Positions 7,707 through 13,389 of a stretch of 14,994 nt of DNA are shown here, in pieces (positions within the stretch are counted from its first letter, which is position 1; each line of letters begins with the position of its first letter). The position numbers and the translations under genes were made by a program. The stretch is from an uncultured Clostridia bacterium (GTDB taxonomy: Bacteria; Bacillota; Clostridia; Oscillospirales; CAG-272). The notes under the pieces were generated by a model. It was given only the letters and a program-made list of their open reading frames with translations, ran no database searches and was not told the DNA's origin. The DNA lies in assembly GCA_947624945.1 (NCBI GenBank), contig CANQMJ010000055.1, forward strand, positions 1 through 14,994, written 5' to 3'.

Positions 7707-8798
7707 ATGAGCGGGAGCGGAAATATCGAAAAGACCGACATTCTCGGCATGTTCCCCGAGGAGATAGAGGCGCTCATAACGTCGCCGCCGTACATGCAGC
7801 CGAAGTACAGGGCGAAGCAGATATTCTCGTGGCTGCACGAGCGCGGCGTGGGATTTGACGAGATGTCGAATCTGCCGCGCGGACTGCGCGAGTCGCTCGG
7901 CGAAAACTGCATAATAAAGACGCCGACGGTCGAAAAACGTCTCGTTTCAAAGATAGACGGTACGAGAAAGTACCTGTACCGCCTTTACGACGGCAACACT
8001 GTCGAGGCGGTGTTCATGCGGTACGAGCACGGCAACACGCTTTGCGTGTCGTCGCAGGTCGGGTGCCGCATGGGGTGCCGCTTCTGTGCGTCCACTAAAT
8101 CGGGGCGCGTCCGCGACCTCTCCGCGTCGGAAATAGTTGGCGAGGTGATCGCCGCCGAGCGCGACTCGGGCGAGCGCATATCGAATATCGTGATGATGGG
8201 GATAGGGGAGCCGCTTGACAATTTTGACAACGTCGTGCGCTTTCTGCGTCTCATATCGCACCCTGACGGCAAAAACATCGGACTGCGGCACATATCGCTC
8301 TCGACGTGCGGGCTCGTGCCGAAAATATACGAGCTCTCAAGGCTCGACCTGCCCGTGACGCTGTCGATATCGCTGCACGCGTCGACGGACGCGGCGCGGT
8401 CGGAGATAATGCCCGTCAACGACGCGTACAAGATCGACGAGCTATTGCGCGCGTGCCGCGACTGGTTCGTGACGACGGGGCGGCGCATATCGTTTGAGTA
8501 TACGCTCATCGCGGGAAAGAACGACTCTCCCGCCGACGCAAAGTCGCTGTCAAGGCTTTTATCGAAGTACATGACGGACGGCGGGCGCAGGCTGCCGCTG
8601 CACGTCAATCTCATACCGTTAAACGACGTCGAGGGCGTCGGCATGCGCCGCGCGGACAGGGAGTCGGTCGAGAGGTTCCGCACCGTTCTTACCGGCGACG
8701 GCATAAACGCGACTGTGCGCCGCCGTCTCGGCCCCGACATCGACGCCGCGTGCGGACAGTTGAGGATATCAAGTAAATTAAGTCAGGAAACTTTTTGA
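7707..8798 (+). CDS. rlmN: Dual-specificity RNA methyltransferase RlmN
   Basis: RlmN is a radical-SAM enzyme that methylates C2 of A2503 in 23S rRNA and of A37 in some tRNAs. The product has 363 residues. The cluster-binding motif CxxxCxxC is CRMGCRFC (Cys120, 124, 127). The two further family cysteines are Cys113 and Cys349, the latter in DAACGQLR. The SAM-binding GEP motif reads GIGEPLDN (165-172). ATG 7707 has a GGGGAGA ribosome site. After DAACGQLR, where many RlmN proteins stop, there are ten extra residues, ISSKLSQETF. The last few of these and the stop codon are encoded by the left arm of a palindromic repeat, so the original 3' end may have been replaced. The core enzyme looks intact. 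Confidence 0.95.
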   Translation: MSGSGNIEKTDILGMFPEEIEALITSPPYMQPKYRAKQIFSWLHERGVGFDEMSNLPRGLRESLGENCIIKTPTVEKRLVSKIDGTRKYLYRLYDGNTVEAVFMRYEHGNTLCVSSQVGCRMGCRFCASTKSGRVRDLSASEIVGEVIAAERDSGERISNIVMMGIGEPLDNFDNVVRFLRLISHPDGKNIGLRHISLSTCGLVPKIYELSRLDLPVTLSISLHASTDAARSEIMPVNDAYKIDELLRACRDWFVTTGRRISFEYTLIAGKNDSPADAKSLSRLLSKYMTDGGRRLPLHVNLIPLNDVEGVGMRRADRESVERFRTVLTGDGINATVRRRLGPDIDAACGQLRISSKLSQETF

Positions 8799-8836
8799 AA
8801 AAAGTTTCCCGACACCTTTCAAAAACTTTTCCTAAA
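8784..8836 (+). repeat. Palindromic hairpin repeat (copy 3) between rlmN and prpC
   Basis: An 11-bp perfect stem (8786-8796 with 8799-8809) surrounds the same CTTTTTGAAAAAAG centre seen after priA, but with GGAAA/TTTCC arms. It is followed by CGACACCTTTC and then AAAAACTTTTCCTAAAAG. The rlmN stop codon lies in the loop. It may act as a partial terminator, or be a mobile or remnant repeat. Confidence 0.7.
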
Positions 8837-8846
8837 AGAGGATACT

Positions 8847-9599
8847 ATGATTTATTCGGCAAAAAGTGACGTAGGACTGAGGCGCAGCTCGAATCAGGAC
8901 TCGTATTCGACGTTCTCGATATCGGACGACGTCGCGTTCATGCTCGTCTGTGACGGCATGGGAGGCGCGAACGGGGGCGAGGTCGCGAGCAGTCTCGCGT
9001 GCGAGGTCGCGACAGAATGCGTGAAGCGCGATCTTGAAACGGTGCTCGCCGACGAGAGGCTCGACCTCGACAGGTACATACCGCGCATACTGACGTATGC
9101 GGCGAGGGAGGCGAATCTCGCCGTATTCGACAAGGCGGAGGAGACCCCCGAGCTGTCGGGCATGGGCACGACGTTCGTCGGCGCCGTCGTGTACGACCAT
9201 ACGCTCTACGCGGTAAACGTCGGCGACAGCAGGCTTTACGTCATATCGCACGGCAAGCTCAAGCAGATAACGAGGGACCACTCGTATGTGCAGTACCTCG
9301 TCGACCTCGGCGTCATGACGAGCTCGCAGGCGGAGACGTCGTCGAAGCGCAACATCATCACGCGTGCGATAGGCACCGACGAAACTGTCGAGCCCGACAC
9401 GTACACGGTGACGCTCGAGAAGGGCTCGTATGTGCTTTTGTGCTCGGACGGACTGCCGACGATGACGGACAAGGCTGAGGTCGTGAAGATAATCACGGGC
9501 AAGGGCACGCTCGACGAGAAGACGGACGCGATGGTGGCAGCTGCCAACCGCGGCGGCGGTAAGGACAATATAACGGTGATACTTGCCAAGTGCGAGTAA
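8847..9599 (+). CDS. prpC: PP2C-type serine/threonine protein phosphatase (Stp/PrpC)
   Basis: This is the metal-dependent phosphatase that reverses phosphorylation by the neighbouring PrkC kinase. The 250-residue single-domain product shows all PP2C metal and phosphate motifs. These are RRSSNQD (12-18), DGMGG (36-40, metal ligand Asp36), GDSR (126-129), SDGL (200-203, Asp201) and GKDNITV (238-244, Asp240). The start MIYSAKSDVGLRR matches bacterial PrpC. ATG 8847 is preceded by AAAAGAGG, at the end of the palindromic repeat. It is followed by prkC after 35 bases, with a GAAGGTGAG ribosome site. The pair is always adjacent in Firmicutes and controls cell-wall, translation and germination targets. 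Confidence 0.94.
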   Translation: MIYSAKSDVGLRRSSNQDSYSTFSISDDVAFMLVCDGMGGANGGEVASSLACEVATECVKRDLETVLADERLDLDRYIPRILTYAAREANLAVFDKAEETPELSGMGTTFVGAVVYDHTLYAVNVGDSRLYVISHGKLKQITRDHSYVQYLVDLGVMTSSQAETSSKRNIITRAIGTDETVEPDTYTVTLEKGSYVLLCSDGLPTMTDKAEVVKIITGKGTLDEKTDAMVAAANRGGGKDNITVILAKCE

Positions 9600-9634
9600 A
9601 ATGTTCCGCTTTGACATGCGGGCGAAGGTGAGAT

Positions 9635-11374
9635 ATGGAGTCATACGAGAGATACGTCGGCACTACCCTCGACGGAAGATATAATATTGAAAAAGTAGTC
9701 GGCGTCGGCGGTATGGCGGTCGTTTTCCGCGGATATGACAAGGTCGCGCACCGCCCTGTCGCGATAAAGATGCTCCAGGACCATATCGCGAAGGATGACG
9801 ACGCCGTGAAGCGGTTCATAAACGAGTCTAAGGCAGTCGCGATGCTGTCGCATCCGAACATCGTGAGCATTTACGACGTGTCGATGCGCGGACAGCAGAA
9901 ATATATCGTCATGGAGTACCTCGAGGGCATAACGCTGCGCAGCTACATGTCAAAAACCGGCGCGATGTCGACGCAGGAGATCGTCGGCATCATGGGGCAG
10001 ATACTGAAGGCGCTGATACACGCGCACGAGCGCGGCATCGCGCACCGCGATATAAAGCCGCAGAATATAATGCTCCTGCCCGACGGCAGTATCAAGGTGA
10101 CGGATTTCGGCATAGCGCAGCTCCCGCAGGGAGAGTCGCTGGCGACCTCGGAATTAGCGGTCGGCACCGCGTACTATATAAGTCCCGAGCAGGCGAGCGG
10201 ACAGAAGTCCGACTACCGCGCCGACATATATTCCGCCGGCGCGATGCTGTACGAGATGGCGACGGGAGTTTTGCCGTTCAATGCGAAAACGCCGCTCGAG
10301 ACGGCGATGCTGCACGTCACGTCTACGCCGGTAATGCCGCGCGAGATAAAGCGCGACATACCGCGCGGACTCGAGCAGATAATAATGACGGCGATGGAAA
10401 AGTCGCCGTCGCGCAGGTTCCAGTCGGCGGAGCAGATGTACCGCTGGCTCGAGACGCTCGGGAGGGATCCGTCGGCGGTGTTCAAGCCGCTCCTGCCGCC
10501 CATAGTTGAAAAAAAGAGCAAAAAGAAAAAGCACCACAGGAAAAAGCAGAAAAATTATCTCGGCGCCTCGATGCTGCCGATCATTTTGGGCGTCGCGTTC
10601 GCGTTTCTTTTCGCGTGCATTATAAGCGCCTACTATCTTTGGACGTATGTGCTCTTTAACGACGACCTTGACAAGTCTTACGTCATGACGGTGGACAACT
10701 TCATCGGCACGTCGTACTACGTCGGGCTCGAGGACGAGCTTTCGGCGAAGGATTACAGAGTCGAGGTCGAGTACGTGTACAACAGCGAGCTGCCGATGGG
10801 GACAATATTCGAACAGGAGCCCGCAGCGGGCGAGCGCAGACGCGTCGAGTCGGGCAAGCGTCCGCTTCAGCTTCATCTGACTGTCAGCCGCGGCACCGAG
10901 ACGTTCGTTCTGCCAGAATTTCTGATGCAGGATTACAGAACCGTCGAGGACACGTTGACGAAGATGTACGGTCTGCGCGTGCAGATCGTGGACGATTTCA
11001 ACACCGCCGTCGCGACGGGACTCGTATACGGCTCCGACCCGACGTCGGGCTCGACGGTCAGCTCGGGCGACACTGTCACACTTTACGTGAGCAAGGGGAC
11101 GAATATCAAGACGCATTCGGTGCCCGATTTCACGGGCATGACGGAGCGCACGGCGCGCGTCGCGGTCGAGGAGAACGGGCTCAAGGTCGGGAACGTGACG
11201 TACGAGTATTCGTCGTCGGCGGAGGGGACAGTCATAAGGCAGAGCAGAGTCGCGTTCACGACGGTGACGGAGGGGACGGCGGTCGATTTCGTCGTCAGTC
11301 TCGGTCCCGAGCCTGTTGTGGAGACGGAGCCGCCCGTGACGGAGACGCCGATACCGGAGTGGCCATGGTTCTAA
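9635..11374 (+). CDS. prkC: Serine/threonine protein kinase with PASTA domains (PrkC)
   Basis: This is a membrane kinase that senses peptidoglycan fragments. The 579-residue product has a cytoplasmic kinase domain (about 16-275) with the glycine-rich loop GVGGMAVVF (23-31), ATP-binding Lys45 in VAIK, catalytic HRDIKPQN (137-144), DFG (157-159) and the activation segment end GTAYYISPEQ (177-186). A very basic juxtamembrane stretch (about 293-306, mostly Lys) precedes one transmembrane helix (about 313-341). Outside are three PASTA repeats (about 352-418, 424-487, 494-556), each ending in a VS(R/K/L)G strand. The tail is a short Pro/Glu/Thr-rich linker ending in PWF. The third PASTA lacks the usual proline-glycine in the turn before its last strand. 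The start follows GAAGGTGAG. The 3' end overlaps rsgA by 10 bases. Confidence 0.95.
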   Translation: MESYERYVGTTLDGRYNIEKVVGVGGMAVVFRGYDKVAHRPVAIKMLQDHIAKDDDAVKRFINESKAVAMLSHPNIVSIYDVSMRGQQKYIVMEYLEGITLRSYMSKTGAMSTQEIVGIMGQILKALIHAHERGIAHRDIKPQNIMLLPDGSIKVTDFGIAQLPQGESLATSELAVGTAYYISPEQASGQKSDYRADIYSAGAMLYEMATGVLPFNAKTPLETAMLHVTSTPVMPREIKRDIPRGLEQIIMTAMEKSPSRRFQSAEQMYRWLETLGRDPSAVFKPLLPPIVEKKSKKKKHHRKKQKNYLGASMLPIILGVAFAFLFACIISAYYLWTYVLFNDDLDKSYVMTVDNFIGTSYYVGLEDELSAKDYRVEVEYVYNSELPMGTIFEQEPAAGERRRVESGKRPLQLHLTVSRGTETFVLPEFLMQDYRTVEDTLTKMYGLRVQIVDDFNTAVATGLVYGSDPTSGSTVSSGDTVTLYVSKGTNIKTHSVPDFTGMTERTARVAVEENGLKVGNVTYEYSSSAEGTVIRQSRVAFTTVTEGTAVDFVVSLGPEPVVETEPPVTETPIPEWPWF

Positions 11375-12282
11375 GCGGAGTTATAATAAAGGGCGTTGGC
11401 GGGCTGTATACGGTGCTCGCCGACGGCGAGTGCTACGAGTGCCGTGCGCGCGGCGTATTCAGACGCGAGCACATCTCGCCGACGGTCGGCGACAGAGTAA
11501 AGCTCGCACTCGAAGCCGATGCATACGTCATCGACGAGATAGAGGAGAGGCGGAGCCTTCTGATACGTCCGCCGATGGCGAATCTCGACACGCTGTTCGC
11601 TATCGTGCCGACGTGCCGTCCCGCACCCGATCTTTTGTCAGTCGACAAGCTTTTATGCATCGCCGAGCACGCGGACATAAGCGCGGCGGTCATAATCACG
11701 AAGCGCGAGCTCGACGAGGACGCGGCGGAGAGGGCGGCGGACATATACAGACGCGTCGGGTACAGCGTTTTCCCAGTCAGTGCCGAAACCGGCGACGGCG
11801 TCGACGCGCTGTCGAGATACATAGACTCGCTCGGCGGCGAGGACGGCGACGGCATTATAGTAACGGCGTTTGCGGGCGCGTCGGGGGCGGGGAAGTCGAC
11901 GCTTCTCAACAGGATTTACCCGGACCTTCATCTCGGCACCGGCGCGCTTAGCCGCAAAATTTCACGCGGAAAGCAGACGACGCGGCACGTTGAGCTATAT
12001 CCGACGGCGGCGGGCAGCCGCGTCTATGTGGCGGACACGCCGGGATTCAGTCTGCTCGATTTTGAGCGGTTCGACTTCTTCTCATGTGAAGCGCTGCCGT
12101 TCACGTTTCCCGAGTTTGAGCCGTATCACGGCAAATGCAGATATACGAAATGCACGCATGTGTGCGAGGACGGCTGCGCCGTCATAAAGGCGGTGAACGA
12201 GGGCATCATACCGCGCGAGCGTCACAACAGCTACCGCGCGCTTTACGCGATACTGAAGGATAAGCGCCCGTGGAACAAATGA
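11365..12282 (+). CDS. rsgA: Small ribosomal subunit biogenesis GTPase RsgA
   Basis: RsgA is a circularly permuted GTPase that checks late 30S maturation and is released on GTP hydrolysis. The 305-residue product has the N-terminal OB domain (about 1-65), then G4 before G1 as expected for the permutation. G1 is GASGAGKST (171-179) and G3 is DTPG (224-227). The C-terminal zinc site has Cys258, Cys263, His265 and Cys271 in the C-x4-C-x-H-x5-C pattern. G4 reads TKRE (112-115), where the family has (N/T)KxD, so the base-recognition Asp is a Glu. I chose ATG 11365, with GGAG five bases upstream; a GTG at 11359 would add two residues. It overlaps the end of prkC, so the two are coupled. rpe and thiN, which follow rsgA in Bacillus, are missing. 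Confidence 0.93.
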   Translation: MVLSGVIIKGVGGLYTVLADGECYECRARGVFRREHISPTVGDRVKLALEADAYVIDEIEERRSLLIRPPMANLDTLFAIVPTCRPAPDLLSVDKLLCIAEHADISAAVIITKRELDEDAAERAADIYRRVGYSVFPVSAETGDGVDALSRYIDSLGGEDGDGIIVTAFAGASGAGKSTLLNRIYPDLHLGTGALSRKISRGKQTTRHVELYPTAAGSRVYVADTPGFSLLDFERFDFFSCEALPFTFPEFEPYHGKCRYTKCTHVCEDGCAVIKAVNEGIIPRERHNSYRALYAILKDKRPWNK

Positions 12283-12320
12283 ATATGCGCGCATCATATA
12301 CGCAGCGCATATCGGACATA

Positions 12321-12348
12321 CGCCCGTGGACAAAAATGTCCCCGGGCG
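12321..12348 (+). other. Hairpin between rsgA and spoVM
   Basis: CGCCCG-T-GGAC pairs with GTCC-C-CGGGCG around an AAAAAT loop, giving ten base pairs and one mismatch. No T-run follows, so it is more likely an mRNA processing or stability hairpin than a full terminator. AT-rich CATATCATTATATTAAC follows and could hold a promoter for the small gene downstream. The arms also resemble the last codons of rsgA. Confidence 0.45.
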
Positions 12349-12402
12349 CATATCATTATATTAACAATGCAAAATCCGAAATGCGAAAAGAGAGGTACAT
12401 AT

Positions 12403-12477
12403 ATGAAAATAGTGATAGTTCGCCCGCCGAAAATTTTTGTCCCGATACTCAAGCGCATATTCAAAGTGAAAAAATAA
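12403..12477 (+). CDS. spoVM: SpoVM-like stage V sporulation micropeptide (24 residues)
   Basis: A 24-codon frame starts MKIVIVRPPKIF and ends LKRIFKVKK, with a good ribosome site (AGAGAGG, 6-12 bases upstream). Its length and layout match Bacillus SpoVM (26 residues). That peptide also has Lys at 2, a basic residue at 7, Pro-Lys at 9-10 and an amphipathic basic C-terminal helix. SpoVM binds positively curved membrane on the forespore and anchors SpoIVA to begin coat assembly. The location also fits: in Bacillus spoVM lies shortly after the prpC-prkC-rsgA(-rpe-thiN) cluster. It is followed 8 bases later by a strong terminator. I am fairly confident from similarity plus position; the main alternative is a chance small frame. 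Confidence 0.8.
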   Translation: MKIVIVRPPKIFVPILKRIFKVKK

Positions 12478-12484
12478 AGGTGAA

Positions 12485-12528
12485 GCGGCGGGGAGCGGTG
12501 AAAAGCTCCCCGCCGCCGAGCTTTTTTT
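12485..12528 (+). terminator. Strong rho-independent terminator after spoVM
   Basis: A 12-bp perfect GC-rich stem (12485-12496 with 12505-12516) with loop GGTGAAAA is followed by GAGC and seven Ts (12522-12528). This is a textbook intrinsic terminator for the long def-to-spoVM unit. The same stem, read on the minus strand, could also stop the leftward transcript from the 12844 promoter, but with a weaker T tract. Confidence 0.9.
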
Positions 12529-12540
12529 CTGCAAATCGGA

Positions 12541-12614
12541 TGCAGCAGTATCCCCACACTTTTCGCTAAGCGAAAATGTGTCGCAGGTCGGCGCGTCAGC
12601 GACGAACTGCTGCA
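12541..12614 (-). other. Three-way-junction-like dyad
   Basis: The outer stem TGCAGCAGT/ACTGCTGCA is 9 bp and perfect. Inside it are an 11-bp hairpin with one bulge (12556-12566 with 12570-12581) and a shorter GTCG/CGAC stem (12587-12590 with 12600-12603). It lies in the 3' part of the leftward candidate RNA. Confidence 0.45.
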
Positions 12615-12626
12615 AACGGGCATCGC

Positions 12627-12748
12627 GCCGGAGGCTTTCCCAGCCACACCTACGTGCACTTTACTCGTGCGTTGACGGGCGCGTCCGGCGTACGACGCAG
12701 ACACGACGCTTGGGCGGCGATATCGCCACGTCGCGAGGGAGCTGTTCG
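12627..12748 (-). repeat. Long repeat, copy A (inverted relative to copy B)
   Basis: About 122 bases running from GCCGGAGGCT to GAGGGAGCTGTTCG on the + strand. The reverse complement of 13129-13247 matches it along nearly its whole length, with a few substitutions and small gaps. Similarity stops at both ends. Shared sub-elements are GCCACACCTACG, CTCGTGCGTTGACG, CGCAGACACGACGC and the palindrome GGCGATATCGCC. Confidence 0.85.
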
Positions 12749-12815
12749 CAGGCTCCCCGCCTAACCCGCGCACAACTCGGCTCGCCGTAGCCGCTTTATC
12801 TCCTTTACAGCCTAT

Positions 12816-12844
12816 ATTATACCACATTTTTCGTGATTTGTCAA
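12816..12844 (-). promoter_or_regulatory. Perfect consensus sigma-A promoter on the minus strand
   Basis: Read on the minus strand, TTGACA (complement of 12839-12844) is followed by a 17-base AT-rich spacer and TATAAT (complement of 12816-12821). Both hexamers and the spacing are perfect. Transcription would begin near 12809 and run left, away from the sigma-factor gene and toward the spoVM terminator. A run of AT-rich sequence upstream (12845-12880) could add UP-element strength. Confidence 0.75.
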
Positions 12845-12882
12845 GTACTTTTCACAAATTTATGTATTATTTTTTCTTTTCG

Positions 12883-12986
12883 CGTCACCGCTCAACCGCA
12901 CCCACAACTGGTTGCTCCGTTCACCACGGTTCATCGTACAGTCTGTTTCCACCGGCAGCTATCTTTGACTACCTGACGTGGTGACG
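12883..12986. other. 104-base multi-stem dyad of unknown nature
   Basis: The ends CGTCACC (12883-12889) and GGTGACG (12980-12986) are perfect inverted repeats. Inside, three short stems can be drawn on the minus strand: GGTAG/CTGCC, CCGT/ACGG and CAACC/GGTTG. No reading frame of note covers it. It lies just upstream of the minus-strand promoter. It could be a structured RNA on either strand or a remnant repeat. Confidence 0.3.
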
Positions 12987-13053
12987 TCTTTCACACCTTC
13001 GAATAGGTTTTTGACAAGGGGGACTTTCTCGCAAGAAAGAGACGGTGCGGGAT

Positions 13054-13109
13054 GCGGACTTTTTCTTCGTAAGAAAAAGTCCTCCCCCGAACCCCCTCTC
13101 CAAAAGAAC
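13054..13109 (+). repeat. Palindromic hairpin repeat (copy 4) before copy B
   Basis: A 12-bp perfect stem (13056-13067 with 13071-13082, loop CGT) is followed by CTCCCCCGAACCCCCTCTCC and AAAAGAAC. This is the same order as the copies at 8784-8836 and, inverted, 4893-4953. A smaller CTTTCT/AGAAAG hairpin precedes it near 13024-13039. Confidence 0.7.
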
Positions 13110-13128
13110 ATCGCACGTTCACTTCCTT

Positions 13129-13247
13129 CGAACAGCTCCCTCGCGACGGGGCGATATCGCCGCCCGAGCGTCGTGTCTGCGTCTGACCGTGTCGCGCCGT
13201 CAACGCACGAGCGCGGTGCGCGTAGGTGTGGCTGCGAAGCCTCCGGC
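13129..13247 (+). repeat. Long repeat, copy B (inverted relative to copy A)
   Basis: About 119 bases that, reverse-complemented, align with 12627-12748. The CGCAC...GTGCG hairpin arms and the CGACG/CGTCG arms around GGCGATATCGCC are kept, while the bases between them vary. No consensus promoter precedes this copy. Confidence 0.85.
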
Positions 13248-13281
13248 TCGCCCCCATTACTTGGACGGCGGCTTTTTCATT

Positions 13282-13309
13282 CCCTTTTGCGCAAAAGGGG
13301 AAATTTTTT
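13282..13309 (+). terminator. Hairpin with T-run ahead of the sigma-factor gene
   Basis: CCCTTTTGC pairs perfectly with GCAAAAGGG (13282-13290 with 13291-13299), and TTTTTT follows at 13304-13309. It is enclosed by a wider CGGCGGC/GCCGCCG pair (13266-13272 with 13327-13333). It could terminate transcription arriving from copy B, or be another palindromic repeat. Confidence 0.5.
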
Positions 13310-13319
13310 CATTTTTCCC

Positions 13320-13365
13320 TTTAACCGCCGCCGGTTTTCTGCTACTATATTCATGAAAGCTTTCA
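13320..13365 (+). promoter_or_regulatory. Possible promoter and palindromic operator ahead of the sigma gene
   Basis: TTTAAC (13320-13325) and TACTAT (13343-13348) are 17 bases apart and could be a weak promoter. They are followed by the perfect 12-base palindrome TGAAAGCTTTCA (13354-13365), 25 bases ahead of the start codon. That position would suit an operator. All of this is inference from sequence alone. Confidence 0.3.
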
Positions 13366-13389
13366 CAACGACCGTTTCGGGAGGACGTC

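Larger units (their letters stand above)
12529..12809 (-). ncRNA. Candidate structured small RNA, leftward, from a consensus promoter
   Basis: A transcript starting near 12809 and running left would be about 280-330 bases long and end near the spoVM terminator. It has no convincing reading frame; the only long one covers the promoter itself. Several stems can be drawn: CGGCT/AGCCG and GGGAGC/GCTCCC near its 5' end, the GGCGATATCGCC palindrome enclosed by a CGACG/CGTCG stem, a CGCAC/GTGC hairpin, and a 9-bp closing stem at 12606-12614 with 12541-12549. It does not match tmRNA, RNase P RNA, SRP RNA or any riboswitch I recognise. 6S RNA is not excluded, but the long two-arm pairing expected of it was not found. 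Confidence 0.35.

Noticed and set aside
12270..12569. Plus-strand frame of 99 codons after rsgA
   Set aside because: It overlaps the rsgA end, the spoVM-like gene in a different frame and the terminator, and has no family match.
12529..12809. tmRNA, RNase P RNA, SRP RNA or tRNA in the leftward transcript
   Set aside because: None of the conserved core sequences of these RNAs is present.
12294..12827. Minus-strand frame of 177 codons
   Set aside because: Its start lies within the -10 of the minus-strand promoter and the frame runs through repeat copy A and across the terminator stem. Part of its peptide recurs in the frame at 12978-13472 only because both cross the same repeat.
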